64,000 nt of DNA. Source: Treponema sp. OMZ 790. Its GTDB lineage: Bacteria; Spirochaetota; Spirochaetia; Treponematales; Treponemataceae. Under the pieces are notes generated by a model. It was not told the DNA's origin, did not search any database, and was given only the letters and a program-made list of their open reading frames with translations. Below, piece by piece: positions 9,801 to 21,000 of this stretch (position 1 is the stretch's first letter; every line of letters begins with the position of its first letter). A program made the translations under genes and the position numbers. The stretch lies in NCBI RefSeq assembly GCF_024181285.1, contig NZ_CP051201.1, positions 2,046,001 through 2,110,000 on the forward strand, given 5' to 3'.

Positions 9801-12800
9801 TTCGGCAATTTTATAAACACTACCTATAAATAATTTTCCTTCTTCTCCATACATCTTTTCTGCTATTTTTTCTATTTTCAAATAAAGTTCTTTATCTATC
9901 GCTTTCCATTTTTCATTATCCAATAAATATGAATTATATTCTTTATGCTCTTTCCACAGTTTTACAAATTCTTTATACGAAAGATTAAATGCTTTAGGCT
10001 GATAATTATCTAATTCATAGGTTAAAATCACTTTATTGCTATTTATTTTTGTTCTTATTTTTTTATTTCTATAATTTTCTTCCGTTTCTATTACTTCGCC
10101 AAATTCTTGTTCATCAAGAAAAATTTTTTTATCTTTTAATATTAAATATTTATCATCCAATTTATCTAAATAAATATCTCCATTGGTATCTATATAGCCA
10201 ATTCCTTTAAATTTTACTTCTCTTTTTTTCTCTTTTCCTTTAATTTGCCATTTGTCTCCGGTAAAAAAACCTTTATTAGGATATATATTCTCTTCTATTT
10301 CTCTTATATATTTATTTTTATATCTTAATATCTTTTCCAATGTATTTATATCTATATTCTTAAATACTTTTCTAAGTTCTGCTTCTTTCCCGATAGGTTT
10401 TCTTCCCTGCCAACTTTCAACATTATATGACAACACATCCTTATCATGTAAAACATATTTTTCACTTGTAATTTCATATGTATACATGCTCATAAGCAAT
10501 TTCTTTAGTTCTTTTTGGTTGTTTTCGCTTTCATACCCCTTAGCCTGTAAAATTAACTCTATATCTTCTTTATATATATTTTTTGGTACAAAATAACCGT
10601 TCCTTATTAAGTAATATGCCGCTTTTGATTTTTCTGCATCATATTTGTTTATCCCTTCATTTAATATTCTCTGCCAATCATCTTTGACTACATAAGACCA
10701 GCCTCCATGAAGATGATATTCTTTTCTTTTCAGTATTTCTAATTCAGGTTCCTTTAAAATACTTTCTTTATCTACTCTCCATAATACCACATTCTCCTTA
10801 TCGGCAAACGGTTCTATGCTCTTATACCTTACCTTTATATTCCATCTTATTCTCTGACCGCTTCTTTTACATTCTCCATATGGTACAAAATATAAACTCT
10901 CATTATTTTTTATAACCTCTTCATTGACACTATTAATATGTCTATTCACTTCATTAATTGTCTTATTTGATATTTTTTCATTTCCTTTATATATTCGGAA
11001 CCTTATCTCGTCGTAATTATTTTCATCATCATCAAATCTTCCTTCACTTTCTATTTCTATATTTCCATTGTAGCGTCCTACCCAACTTCGAAACGGATTT
11101 TGTTGATAAAACCTATCATTGTATTCTTTAACTTCTGATTTATCGAGTTTCAGTTCGACTATCTTTAATCTATCCATATTTTCGAATTCACTGCGAATAA
11201 AGTTTTTGCCGGTATTCTGTAAATAATATCCGGCTCCTTCTATTACTATGTCTATAAAACCGTCTCCGTTTATATCGCTAAATGAAGTTTTTAAGTTTGT
11301 TATCGTATCTTGTTTCGCATGTGAATATGTTAATCCAACTGACGGTATCCCCTCAGGAAGACCTAAACCGCCATATACATTTAGACTTGTTCCTGTAGTA
11401 TCACTGACTTCTTTTTCTATTCCTTCAATATCCGCATCCCATTTTTCGGCAGGGCCGAATCCTCCCCCCGTATTAAGACTTACTAAAAACCCGCCCTTAC
11501 ATTGTGAAACAGCATCCGCTAGGCCGTCTCCATTTATATCTAAATACAGCTGCTCACTTACACTGCTTCCGCGGCTTTTACTTCCGCCCCCTCCTATCGT
11601 AATTCTTCCGTCAGTCCTTCCTGTCTGATCACCAACTCCTATGCCTCCTGATCCCGAAATATTGGCACCTTTCGAATTACCGCTTGTTACACGTATACCG
11701 CCTATATTTTTATCAAGAGTTCCGCCGCCCTTATACCATCTTTCACTTTCTCCAAACGCCTTTATGCTTCCATCTCTTTCTTTTTCCGCTTGTTCATATT
11801 CAAAATTATATGCGTACCGCCCTTCTTCTTTGCCTTGACCCTTTACCTCTATGCTCTCTAATAAGCTTTCTAAAAAGGTATTCGCTTTATATTTAAACTC
11901 ATATCTTTTTACTTCCTTCCCTCTAACTTCACTTTTTATTTCTCTTATTCTTTTACTTTCTTTCTTTAAATATCTTCCCCTTCCCTCTACTCTTACATCC
12001 TCTCTTCCCTCATACTCTATCTTTATTCGCCTCTCTCTTTCTTTCCCATACACTATTTCCTTTAATACTACCTCTTCCCCTTCTACGCTTTTTCCATTTT
12101 CATATTTATATTCTATTACGTTTCCAAAACTATCCCTTATCTCATCCAAGTAATATATATATTTTTTACCTTCACTTATTCCGCTCCAATTCCTTAACCC
12201 ATATATTTTAACACTTCCGTCTTTTTCTCTTATCTCAAAATAGTTTTCGCTTCCTCTTCCTTCTGCCCACTCATTTTTTATTGCTGCATACCTTTGTTTT
12301 CTCTCTTCCTTCCATCCTCCTCCCTCATATCTTACTCTTATCCCGTTTATTATATACGTGTCTTTGCCGTCATATTCAGGTAAGCCCAATCTTGTATCTA
12401 TACTTATGCTTTCTATTCCGCTTAAACTAAAGCCTTTGCCCAATACTCCATACCCGCTTCCGCTTGAATAGCTTACCGCCAACTCAGGGCTTAAACCCCG
12501 AACTCCTGAAGGCACCTGCAGTTTCATGTTAAACGAGGCACTTCCTTCACTTGCCCCCTTTAATCCTTCTATGCTTTCTATCCCTCCTACCGCATCGGCA
12601 GCTTTCAGTTCTTTTATGCTGTTTAAGTTTATGTTTACAGGACCGGGCGATTCAGGTAAGCTTAACGTCCCATTTATCATATCCGTAAAATGATTTGTGT
12701 AAGACTCTATTACCTTTTTTTCTACATCTACGCCCTTCCTTTTTAACGCTTCCCATGCTTTCTTTCTTTTATTATAATAATACGTATATATCTCTTGCGC

Positions 12801-13193
12801 ATATTCTTCTTCTATACGCTCATCATATGCCATTTTTATCAAGCATTCTTTTTTAAATTTTATACCTGCAGGTTCAAACCTGTACCCGCCCAGTCCTGCC
12901 GTTACGTTTTTTACTTCCCCTTCTTCTACTCTTATTAACCTGCTTATCTTTATTTCAACTTCCTTTTCCAAGGCTCCTATTGGCACTTCAAACCTTACTC
13001 CTTCCCCTTCAATTACTCCCCCTTCTTTGCCTATTACCTTGCTTGCCAATAAAATACTGTTCTTTATTTTTATCTGTCCTTCTCCTGCTCCTGCCGCATA
13101 CAGGTTTACAGGCAATACTCCTACACTCATGTATACTATAAATAATACTATCGAAATGCCTTTTTCTTTTATTGCTTTTATTATCTTTTTCAT
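6858..13193 (-). CDS. SpvB/TcdB-like N-terminal part of a giant RHS toxin (frameshifted after this)
   Basis: A 2111-aa frame. Signal peptide at residues 1-33 (hydrophobic ISIVLFIVYMSVGVLPV, cut near LYAAG). Residues about 50-180 look like a ZU5 domain (KEGGVIEGEGVRFEVPIGAL). An SpvB-type region follows (SFNMKLQVPSGVRGLSPELA, then GYGVLGKGFSLSGIESI). FG-GAP repeats include DINGDGLADAVS, DINGDGFIDIVI, DVNGDGKADVIQ, DINGDGLPDSVT and DIDGDGLADRVL. A TcdB/TcC-like segment (LLKKIKLPQGGSYELKYE) and the first YD repeats close the frame. It stops early at a frameshift near 6865; the rest is in the next two fragments. It follows a small lipoprotein gene by 45 nt. Related B/C toxin parts form a shell around the toxin end; secretion here is presumably Sec first. 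Confidence 0.8.
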   Translation of the reverse strand: MKKIIKAIKEKGISIVLFIVYMSVGVLPVNLYAAGAGEGQIKIKNSILLASKVIGKEGGVIEGEGVRFEVPIGALEKEVEIKISRLIRVEEGEVKNVTAGLGGYRFEPAGIKFKKECLIKMAYDERIEEEYAQEIYTYYYNKRKKAWEALKRKGVDVEKKVIESYTNHFTDMINGTLSLPESPGPVNINLNSIKELKAADAVGGIESIEGLKGASEGSASFNMKLQVPSGVRGLSPELAVSYSSGSGYGVLGKGFSLSGIESISIDTRLGLPEYDGKDTYIINGIRVRYEGGGWKEERKQRYAAIKNEWAEGRGSENYFEIREKDGSVKIYGLRNWSGISEGKKYIYYLDEIRDSFGNVIEYKYENGKSVEGEEVVLKEIVYGKERERRIKIEYEGREDVRVEGRGRYLKKESKRIREIKSEVRGKEVKRYEFKYKANTFLESLLESIEVKGQGKEEGRYAYNFEYEQAEKERDGSIKAFGESERWYKGGGTLDKNIGGIRVTSGNSKGANISGSGGIGVGDQTGRTDGRITIGGGGSKSRGSSVSEQLYLDINGDGLADAVSQCKGGFLVSLNTGGGFGPAEKWDADIEGIEKEVSDTTGTSLNVYGGLGLPEGIPSVGLTYSHAKQDTITNLKTSFSDINGDGFIDIVIEGAGYYLQNTGKNFIRSEFENMDRLKIVELKLDKSEVKEYNDRFYQQNPFRSWVGRYNGNIEIESEGRFDDDENNYDEIRFRIYKGNEKISNKTINEVNRHINSVNEEVIKNNESLYFVPYGECKRSGQRIRWNIKVRYKSIEPFADKENVVLWRVDKESILKEPELEILKRKEYHLHGGWSYVVKDDWQRILNEGINKYDAEKSKAAYYLIRNGYFVPKNIYKEDIELILQAKGYESENNQKELKKLLMSMYTYEITSEKYVLHDKDVLSYNVESWQGRKPIGKEAELRKVFKNIDINTLEKILRYKNKYIREIEENIYPNKGFFTGDKWQIKGKEKKREVKFKGIGYIDTNGDIYLDKLDDKYLILKDKKIFLDEQEFGEVIETEENYRNKKIRTKINSNKVILTYELDNYQPKAFNLSYKEFVKLWKEHKEYNSYLLDNEKWKAIDKELYLKIEKIAEKMYGEEGKLFIGSVYKIAEGDVYYRIKKDISEEEKEKVNKILLEYGLSVFIKKHKYEYDDKRERYNLKDEEALKLLTKEQLDALSGSDYTEALLKYNKLKTDEKNIGLGRYDVIKTYLEYDKNNKYPVMDYKGENPYIKLPLFENGILKLKNIFIETWDSAKDFSNNQLSQEVIKYSEEKEYTYKELKEVEEDGKSITKEVEVKKVITIDNKCGVKEFLSGGNKQWYYGVWIKDQNYEENTFSEKKLKKIAYETSDTIDKDINDMKSNKGDASKNLKGKEIPLYYPIRKNEEIILSDGQKITPIKKEAESKTDIDEKSYIGNISESLSENGDSLQRYCPYIKEDLIFINRSGGAIYYTIPGIKPSNLSGISIRRSINKSKENSFSPSLNYTKFFDSIKVQDIEKLMNGIADEMEKLDGLSINADISRSESRGWSYVDILLSDVNGDGKADVIQKEGESIKVSLGSGKGFEKEYYIQGLNEIIENSDTITSTGGGVSGGGVNKKAYNSKGKLLYSTTINPISTGANLSKSKGSGVDEISFMDINGDGLPDSVTKKGSYLNCGNKVCFAGNNILKINLGETETHTVSGTLNLSTSLSNTYANEGVKTDTVSGNLSGSLSYSGSFTNTKRQFVNLCGYLPYMIRLGNKKNTAVITVNTGGKIEKEMEVKLPEWNLSSGDKAKLFFVTDANLGVAFLRNIPGLGKYLNSGFDSAVLSDGLAINPLSAFLIKKINCLNMSSTVNFAAATNGGVSGNVLIPLTGYSLNLSFSAGAGVNASGRVSGVNVSMLDIDGDGLADRVLRIPGSNGAVYVQRNLLGKVGLLKKIKLPQGGSYELKYERVGNTVELPQSKYVLSEVTAKSGLKSKTGNSQEYTTYYTYEDGYYNRIEKEFYGFKTVKSKNAIGTVTETEYYIDFYYRKGMVKREIIKNGNRVYSIKEYEIDTAPHARIKKETNTIRENYNEIKTESEYEYDKYGNVTKLYDKGEVTNTNDDIIAEITYWRGE

Positions 13194-13950
13194 TTACTTT
13201 TATCTCCACTCTTTTTATAAGACTTTATTTAAAATCCTTTACTTTACCTTGTATTCTATCCAAACAAAATCATCAGGAAACTTATCCTTTGCCGAAACTA
13301 CTCCTATTAACCCGGCTTCCCCTTCTCCAAGTAAATATTCACTTGAATCGTTTATCGTATATGACGGATTTCCTGAATACTTTTCATCGTTAAAATATAT
13401 TTCTATTTTTTTTCCTTCTTTCTTTACGCTTATTATGTTTTCTACTCCATAGCCTTTATTTAACTTTTCACTTTGTTTTTTCCACTCTATGTGTTTGTAT
13501 AAGCCGTTTACTACGTATCCTATAGAATACTTCCCGTCTACATGTATTAAAATCACGAGCATTCTATATTTTTTCTGCCCTGCCTCCGTCTTTGTGCTGT
13601 AGCATACTAATCCGTATCCTGCTTCGCTTGCTCCTTCTTTTTTTACTACTTTTATACTCGGCTCTTTTTTATTTATTTCTTTTCCTAAAAATTTCCATAA
13701 CGTATAGCCCCTAACTCCCCAATATTTTGCATTGTTTGTTTTTAATATTATTTTTTCTCCTTCTTTTATAAACAGTTTATCTTCAAATGGATTTGTTCCT
13801 CCCTCTTCATCTTCATTTCCTTCAAGATCATTACCTTCTTCAAAAATCCCGCTTTCTCCATCCCTTATCCGGTTATAAGGATTAACGCAGCCTGTTATCA
13901 CAAATATTATAATTAAGATTATCACCTTCTTTATTTTTTTCATTCTTTAT
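7590..13950. repeat. Segmental duplication, copy A (about 6.3 kb)
   Basis: This block (small lipoprotein gene plus the first two thirds of the toxin gene) is almost letter-for-letter the same as about 41855-48050, offset near 34.1 kb. Left of 7590 similarity drops to ordinary paralogue level. Limits are by eye. Near identity over 6 kb within 35 kb implies recent duplication or gene conversion. Confidence 0.75.
13239..13943 (-). CDS. Lipoprotein with LamG/concanavalin-like C-terminal domain
   Basis: 234 aa. Lipobox VITGC after a short hydrophobic segment, so it is a type II signal peptide lipoprotein. An acidic linker (about residues 30-50) is followed by a domain with GYGLVCYSTK, the repeated G.YSIGYVV, and KGYGVENIISV. 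That pattern resembles a concanavalin-like or 3-keto-disaccharide-hydrolase-like beta sandwich; this is inference. Two near copies exist in the window (24751-25452 and 47344-48047), each directly in front of a full-length toxin gene and behind a secretin 3' end. Its ATG overlaps the stop of a truncated secretin frame (GAATGA). It probably acts with the toxin at the cell surface. Confidence 0.65.
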   Translation of the reverse strand: MKKIKKVIILIIIFVITGCVNPYNRIRDGESGIFEEGNDLEGNEDEEGGTNPFEDKLFIKEGEKIILKTNNAKYWGVRGYTLWKFLGKEINKKEPSIKVVKKEGASEAGYGLVCYSTKTEAGQKKYRMLVILIHVDGKYSIGYVVNGLYKHIEWKKQSEKLNKGYGVENIISVKKEGKKIEIYFNDEKYSGNPSYTINDSSEYLLGEGEAGLIGVVSAKDKFPDDFVWIEYKVK

Positions 13951-14046
13951 CTTCTCCTTCTATGTATTTTTTATATAACCTTAATAGCCTCTCTTTCTTA
14001 CCCATCTTTTTCTCTCTTTCTCGATGTAAATACGGCACTATGTAGA
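13940..14046 (-). pseudogene. Truncated 3' end of a secretin gene
   Basis: Read on the minus strand the frame gives YIVPYLHRER, KKERLLRLYKKYIEGEDKE and a TGA that overlaps the lipoprotein ATG. This is the last about 35 codons of the intact secretin gene at 48044-49246 (YIVPYLHREK to KKYIEGEDKE). Upstream of it, at 14047, element R2 starts abruptly. So the duplication that made this locus carried only the end of the secretin gene, or R2 cut it off. Confidence 0.75.
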
Positions 14047-14510
14047 CTCTTTTGAAAATATGCGGGCAATTACTGCGTCGCACGGCAAAAAAGTGTCCTC
14101 GACGTATACCCGATACGCCTGCGGTACTTTTTTGCCTATCTCCTGGTCCTTACCTCGCCTATTTTCAAAAGCCATTGTTTTTCCGCTTCCTACCGTAAGC
14201 GGAAAAACCTCCGATAAGTGGCAGCTTATAAAATTTAAAAGTTTAGCCCCCGATGTTTTGCCGAATGGCAAAACTCGAAGCTCAAAGGTGCGTGAGCAGC
14301 TTTGAGCGGCGGACTGCTGACACTTGTGCACTATCATAATTATGTAAAAGTACACAAGTGTCAGCACCGCGCTTTTCAGGGCTACGCTATCGCTTCGGTA
14401 TCTTTCCGCAGAAATTACTGCGGAAAGATGTACAGCAAAAGCAATTTTGATAAATTGCTTTTGCTCCCTTTCAATCGCTGTCCGGGGGAGATAGTTGGGT
14501 TGTGAATAAA
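14047..14510. repeat. Palindromic boundary element R2
   Basis: The best preserved element. Stems in order: TTTTGAAAATA with TATTTTCAAAA (14050-14169); GCAAAAAAGT/ACTTTTTTGC (14085-14135) around CGTAT/ATACG; GTTTTTCCGCTT/AAGCGGAAAAAC (14177-14208); GTTTTGCC/GGCAAAAC (14255-14274); GCTCAAAG/CTTTGAGC (14280-14307); GCTGACACTTGTG/CACAAGTGTCAGC (14316-14365); CTTTCCGCAG/CTGCGGAAAG (14402-14427); GCAAAAGCAATTT/AAATTGCTTTTGC (14435-14464). A minus-strand frame 14038-14529 (163 codons) runs through it but is explained by the palindromes. It separates the immunity gene at 14604-15059 from the secretin remnant. Confidence 0.8.
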
Positions 14511-14603
14511 TGCAAACCTCTACTTTCATTTCATCATTTATCTCAATTCAATAAATTTTTGTAAAAATATTATCAAATTGCATATTCTATTTTATACAAC
14601 AAT

Positions 14604-15059
14604 TTAATAAAATATTTTACGTGTCTCTTCCCTTATAAAATTACCATTGATATCATATAAGTCAGAAGTATATGTATCAACAAATTCTAACATATAATTT
14701 ATTTTCATAAAATAATGTCTTTTACCTTCATACATTATATAAAACCATAACATAAAGTTTGGATCATCAGGTTTGCTTTTATCACTTATAAGACGTAAAG
14801 TAACATTATCAACTTCATAGTAATGACAGGATATTACTCCACGTTTTAAAGGCTCTTGATATACAAGATAATATACAGTTTCAATAATATCAGAAAAGTC
14901 AGGATTATAATTAACTTCTGACCATCCGTACGACTTCATGTATTTCTTTAAACTTTCATATTTTTTTCTTTGGGGAAATGTAGAACATGAAACCATCATA
15001 AATCCTAACACAACAATTAATAGCAAACTAAATTTCTTTCTCACTTTTTTATCTCCCAT
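14604..15059 (-). CDS. Lipoprotein, candidate immunity protein for the toxin at 15061
   Basis: An earlier start exists at 15107 inside the toxin gene, but the ATG at 15059 (MGDKKVRKKF) is two bases after the toxin stop and gives a clean type II signal peptide with lipobox MMVSC. The mature protein of about 128 residues (from CSTFPQRKKY) is mixed alpha/beta with no family I recognise. Direct coupling to the toxin end and export to the periplasm support an immunity role, as for the other small genes in the array. Confidence 0.6.
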   Translation of the reverse strand: MGDKKVRKKFSLLLIVVLGFMMVSCSTFPQRKKYESLKKYMKSYGWSEVNYNPDFSDIIETVYYLVYQEPLKRGVISCHYYEVDNVTLRLISDKSKPDDPNFMLWFYIMYEGKRHYFMKINYMLEFVDTYTSDLYDINGNFIREETRKIFY

Positions 15060-15060
15060 A

Positions 15061-18000
15061 TTATTTATATCTGTAACCATCAATATTACCATCATTATCG
15101 ATATCAATATATTCCTTATATTTTCCTACGATTTCTTTTTTTTCAAAATCATATGGGTTAACTTTAAATATTATCATTGTTAAAGTAATATCCTTCGGTT
15201 TAACATCTCTTTTAAATTTATCTGCAGATCTCTTATATTTACTATTATTAGGTATTGCATCAATTTTTTTATTTAATTCTATTTGATCCTTTTCCTCCTC
15301 AGTAAAATCTTTTTTAATCGTTATTGACTTACTATCAATCGATACCATCATATCTTTATTGTCATTGCTGGCAGAACCTTTAAGATCATCATGCACTTCT
15401 TTTTTTTCTTCATTGGTTACAATTGTCCATCCATCTTCTTTTAATTTTAAAAGAATTTCGTCAATTAATTTACCTGGTGCATTTTTTCCTAAGTTTTCGA
15501 TTTTTTTTGCTGTTTCCTCGTCAGCTGTTAATCTCCCATCCGGGTCAATATACTTCACCGGGTTATTTCCGGCATAATGATACACATGTAAGTTTACCGT
15601 GTTGTATATACCTCCCATGCCCGGCAGGTTTTCATTATGTTTCTTAGCATCATCATTTACCGGGGCTTGCGGAATGTAATCATTTAATGCCGGATCCCCG
15701 CTTAACCACCGTGAATACTTCGGGTCTAAATAACGTGCTCCATAGTAGTACAACCCAGTCTCTTCGTCAAGCTCTTTACCCGTAAATCTAAACGGTAATT
15801 TATCTAATCCTGCAGCTACCTCTTCTATCCAAAGCTCTCCGTAGGGCGTATACTCGATATGTTCGTATTGTCTGCCGTTCCAGTCTGTTACAAATTGGGC
15901 GCTTCCTAAGTGGTCACTGTGGTAGTAGTAGCGTTTTGCTTTCTGCTCTTCATTGTCGCCGTGGTTGTCGGTATGCGTCATCGCAGTTACTAATCTTGAG
16001 TTTCCCACAAAGATGTGTTTATGCACCCGTAAACCTTGCGGGTTATTCTGGTCTTGCGTTGGGATATGTATCGTAAAGAAGTTATTAAAGTACAGCGTTT
16101 CACTTCTTCCCTCGTCAGTGTATTTAAGCGCTCTTTGTCCGTCGTCTCCGTAGCGATAGTGCACGGTAAAGTTGCGGTCGCTTGATTTTATTAAGAGGTT
16201 CCGCTCGTTCCAGGTGTAGTTACGTCTATATGCAAAGAGGTCTTGCGGGTTTGTTTGTTCCGTTTCTTTAGGAGCGTCAAGCCCGAAGCCGTAGTCTGCG
16301 CCATAAACGTCTTCATTTTCAAAATAGGAGTATGTAAAGGTAAATTCTTCTTCATCCGTAAAGGGTCCGTCTTTTTCGGCAGTGATGTTGCCGTTGGCGT
16401 CATAGCGGTAGTATCGGGTACCTGCATGGATTAGCCGATGAGCATAAGCCGGGTCATACTCATAGTCAAGGCTGTAATCAAGCTCAGCCTTGGGGTAGGA
16501 GTTGCCTTGAGAGCCGTGTATGTTTGTGGTGCTTATTTTATTGGTCATGTTGCCTATAGCGTCAAAGCTGAATGTTTGTTTATATTTTGCAACACTTACC
16601 GGTGTCATACCGAAGCTCTTTTTACCCTTGTATTGGTTACTTGTTCCTTCTACGCTTATAAGCTGGTACAGGTTGTCGTATTTATATTCCTGTTTTGTTT
16701 CATAAGTACTTGCATCATTATTATAGCCTAGGACGTTTCCGACAGGGTCGAATGAGTACTTTATTTTTTGAAAGACGTCTTGAGTTTGGTTATTCTTTGT
16801 TTCTATTGTATCTAACCAACGCCGCTTCTCATCGTATTTGTATCTTGTTTCTACTCCGTTTCCGTAGCGTATGTAAACTCTTTGTGCGTGTTCGTCATAA
16901 ATGATTTTATCTACGTAAGAGTATTCAGCCGTTCCCTTTGACGAGGTTTTTACGCCGCTCACTCCCTTTAACTGTCCGCCTTTATCATAGGTGTAGGTTA
17001 TGGTTTCTCCGTCAGGGTATTTCATACTCTGCATTCGCCCAAGATAGTCCGAGCGGTATTCAAAAGAGGCTGTTTCAGGATTAGTTCCCGCTCCATAGCG
17101 GTTTATCGTTCTTGTTTCTTTTATTACCTCGTTTAAGTTTCCGTAACTATAATGCGTTTCTCCCGTCTCATCTTTTTTGTAGACTATTTGTCCCGCTCCA
17201 TTTTGTCCCGGCGCTCCGTATTTATATTCTATGTCCCGGCTAAAAGGATAGTCTGTCTTTATTATGCGGTCAAAGCCGTCATACTCGTATCTTATTTCGG
17301 CTGCCTTGTTTTTTAATACCGAATCGGTTTCCGCTTGAAGTCTTCCTTTATCGTTGTACATCCATTCTTTTTTGCCCGTGTCCTTGCTTTCTAAACTTAT
17401 CCGCCGTCCGAGCATATCGTAGTTTACTGCCAATAGGTTGTCTTTAGCATCGTAGGCTTTTAGCATTTCTCCTAGTACAGAGTATTCGTATCGGGCTTTG
17501 GTAAGAAGAGTGTTGTTTTTATCCTGCCTCTCTACTTCCCTAATGTTTCCTCTTGCATCTTTTTTGCTTATGCTTATGTTTTCTTTCGGGTCGGTTGCCC
17601 TTGTTATTTGAAGCGAAGCGTCTATCGAGTATTCGGTTTTTTGTGTGTTCCCGTCTGGCAAAACCGTTAATATGTTTCGGTCAATATCGTCATACTCGTA
17701 TTTTGTTCCGTTTCTTATCTTTGTAAAATCGTTTAGTTCATAAAACGCTTCAAGGGCTTGATAAGAGTTTTTATTTACCAGTTCTTGTTCTAAGTTGCCT
17801 CCGTAAAAGAAGGGCATTCCTTCTTCTATCTTTCGTCCTGCTTCATCATAGTTTATTGCACTTGAAATATTCCAGCCTGTTTGTGTTTGCTCATCGGTTC
17901 CGTCTACGTACACTTCCCCCTCTTTTGCCGTGTAGCTTATTCTTCCTAAACCGTCGTGAAGGACTATTGTTTTCATGACATTGCTATCTTCGGCTTCGGT

Positions 18001-21000
18001 GCTTATTTTGTTTTCGGTTACGGTGTACCAAAAGGAATCGGCCGGTGTGTGATATTCATATTTTGCGTAAGGGGTTTCTCCGGCTTTGATTATTTTTCCG
18101 TTGTTTTTATCTCTTTCATAATCGTAGGGACTTCTCACCTCGGTTACTCGCCCAAAGTTGTCATATTTATAACTCATGGTGTTGTTTGCACCATCGGTTT
18201 CTTTTAGTTTTACTCCTAAAATACGATCCCATTCTATTTCGCTTGTGTAAGGCGCTTCCCCTTTAGAGCTTATTTCTTTTATTTCGATAGGATATATGCC
18301 GTCAAGGTATTTGTATTCCGCTCTTTTACCTGTCGGGCTTGTTACTGCTTTTATGTTCCCTTCAGCCGTCCATTCTATGCGGTTTACAAGATATGCTCCA
18401 TGAGATGTGTATTGTTTTAATTCCGTTAAGGCGCCTGTTTTACTGTCGTATGCACCCTCCCTTTTACGCAAAAGAGTTCCGGTCTTTCCGTGTAAGACCT
18501 GTATTTTTTCGGGGTATGCTTTAAAGTATGTTTCTTGGTTTCCGCCTTTCCAGTACGTTATCTCGGCTATTATGTCGTCGTTTGTATTTGTGACGTCTCC
18601 CTTGTCGTAGAGTTTTGTTACGTTGCCGTATTTGTCGTACTCGTATTCGCTTTCTGTTTTTATTTCGTTGTAGTTTTCTCGTATTGTGTTTACTTCTTTT
18701 TTTATTCTCGCATGGGGTGCTGTGTCTATCTCGTATTCTTTTATTGAGTATACTATGTTTCCATTTTTTACCATCTCGCGTTTTACCATGCCTTTGCGGT
18801 AGTAAGAGTCGATATAATATTCCGTTTCGGTTACCGTGCCTACGGCGTTTTTACTTCTTACCGTTTTAAAGCCGTAGAATTCTTTTTCTATTCTGTTATA
18901 ATAACCGTCATCGTAAGTGTAATGGGTTGTATACTCTTGTTCATTGCCTGTTTTACTTTTTAATCCCGATTTTGCAGTTACTTCAGTTAATACGTATTTA
19001 CTTTGGGGAAGCTCTACCGTGTTTCCTACCCTCTCATATTTTAATTCGTAGCTTCCGCCTTGGGGTAACTTTATTTTTTTAAGTAAGCCTACCTTGCCTA
19101 AAAGGTTACGCTGGACGTAAAGTTTATTATCTCCTCCTATGTTAAACACTCTGTCTATTAATCCATCTCCGTCTATGTCGAATAATCTTAAGCTTACCTC
19201 AGACTCGCTGTAGTTTCCGTTACCTCCGCCTGAAAAGTTAAATATTAATGAGACTGTAGGAGGGCTCCATATCGGAAATCCTATCTGTCCTGAAAGACTT
19301 CCCGATACACCTATACTTCGGCTTGTGTTAAATTCAAGAGAAGAAGGCATTTGTAAAATTTCATCTATCTTACCGGTTATAAAATCTCCGGCTATCTTTT
19401 CAGGTTTATAAGGAATTTGTATTTTATCTGTTTGTCCCACAATCTTATTTATGCTGTCTTTAAAAAAGGCTGCATATTCAGGTATTTGCGGTTTTTTAAC
19501 ATAAATACTTGCTTCTTTCCCCGAAAAACCTTTTCCGGTATTTATCCTTACTTTATAACTGCCGTTTTCTCCGGTACTTAATTTATCCGGTAATCCGTCT
19601 CCGTTTATATCCGTTAATACTTCTTCCGTTGTACTCCGGCTTATGTTTGCACTTACTCCGAAGCTGCCTCCGCCATAAACAATTCCAAAAGGAGCATTAA
19701 AACCGCCTCCTATATTTCCGCCTCCTCCTTCTACATTTCCGAAAGATATACACAAATTATTCCATGCTCCGGCTTTTTTAAATTCCTCTCCTATGTTTAA
19801 TTTTGTCTCTCCTTCACTTTTATAATCGGGAAGCCCGTCTCCGTTTACATCTATTAAACCTCCAAGCTGACTTTGATTACCATTCGAATAATTAACTCCG
19901 ATGTTAGCGGAAATACCGTAGGGCGTATCCCCTGAAGGGGATACCGTTATGTTTTTTATCTTCCCCTTACTGTCTCTTACAGCTTTTAAAGAACCTGAAA
20001 GACCTACTCCTGAACCTATAACTTTTGACGAATTAGTATTTGAGCTTAAACCAACTCCGGTCAAAATACTTTCTTTTTCGAACTTTAGGTTATCCTGCCC
20101 ATACTGAACCGAAAGATATCCGTTTTCCGTTTTTAATATGTCAGGATACCCGTCTCCGTTTATATCCTGATACCCTTGTGTTTGTTCACTTGTACCTGAG
20201 TTAAATCCTATACTGCCGCTTAAAGAACCTCCTGATACTCCTATATTTTTGTCAAAACTTTCGCTTTCCGTTTTACTTAATGCAAATGAGAGTTCTCCTC
20301 CTTGTTCTTTTACCCAAGGAAGATCTTTATAAGAAGAACCGGTTATCCTGCTTGTGTAAATTAGATTATCATCAATATAGGCAGCATAATGTTTTACTTC
20401 ACTTTTTATTTCCCCTTCTCTATCAAATCCGTTTTTTACATGTGTCGAAACAGATCCTATTAAGCTATTATCTTTAAATTCAAAATCCGTATTGCTCTCT
20501 CTTTCGGGAGCTTTTTCGTTTTTTGCTGTCAATGCTTTATATGTTTGTACGGAAATATATCCGCCTAGTTTTTCTCCATCTATTTTTTTATTAACTTCAT
20601 CTTTTATATCTTTTCCCTCTCCCGAGTTCTCCTTCTCTTTTTTTACTTCCTTTTCTACTCCTTCTTTTTCTTTTTTTATATCCTCTTTACTTTTACCTTC
20701 ATGAGTATTCTGTTTAACAAGTTCGTTTTCACTAAAGCTTTGTGCTCCATACCTTGAATATAATCCGTAGTACCACAGATTTGCTCCTCCATAAAGCCTT
20801 TCATACAGGCTTATATTATCCTCCCCTTTTTCACCCTCATATATTCCGCTTTTGTAGTTTTCATTCCCTTCATATTTTTTTATTTCTTCATATTCTATAA
20901 CAAGGTCTCCGCCTTTTATCTTGGCAACTTCTATCTCTCCGTTTTTTACAGGATATAAACTGCTTGAAGGATACTCTACTATAAGTTCTACTTTTTCATA

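Noticed and set aside
11248..12153. Several plus-strand frames of 65-126 codons inside the giant toxin genes
   Set aside because: They are low-complexity Ser/Leu/Phe-rich shadows of Lys/Glu-rich coding sequence and recur at the same places in each paralogue.
14038..14529. A 163-codon frame in element R2 as a real protein
   Set aside because: The translated region is built from hairpin arms, stem sequences change between copies without regard to codons, and the frame is truncated or missing in other copies.
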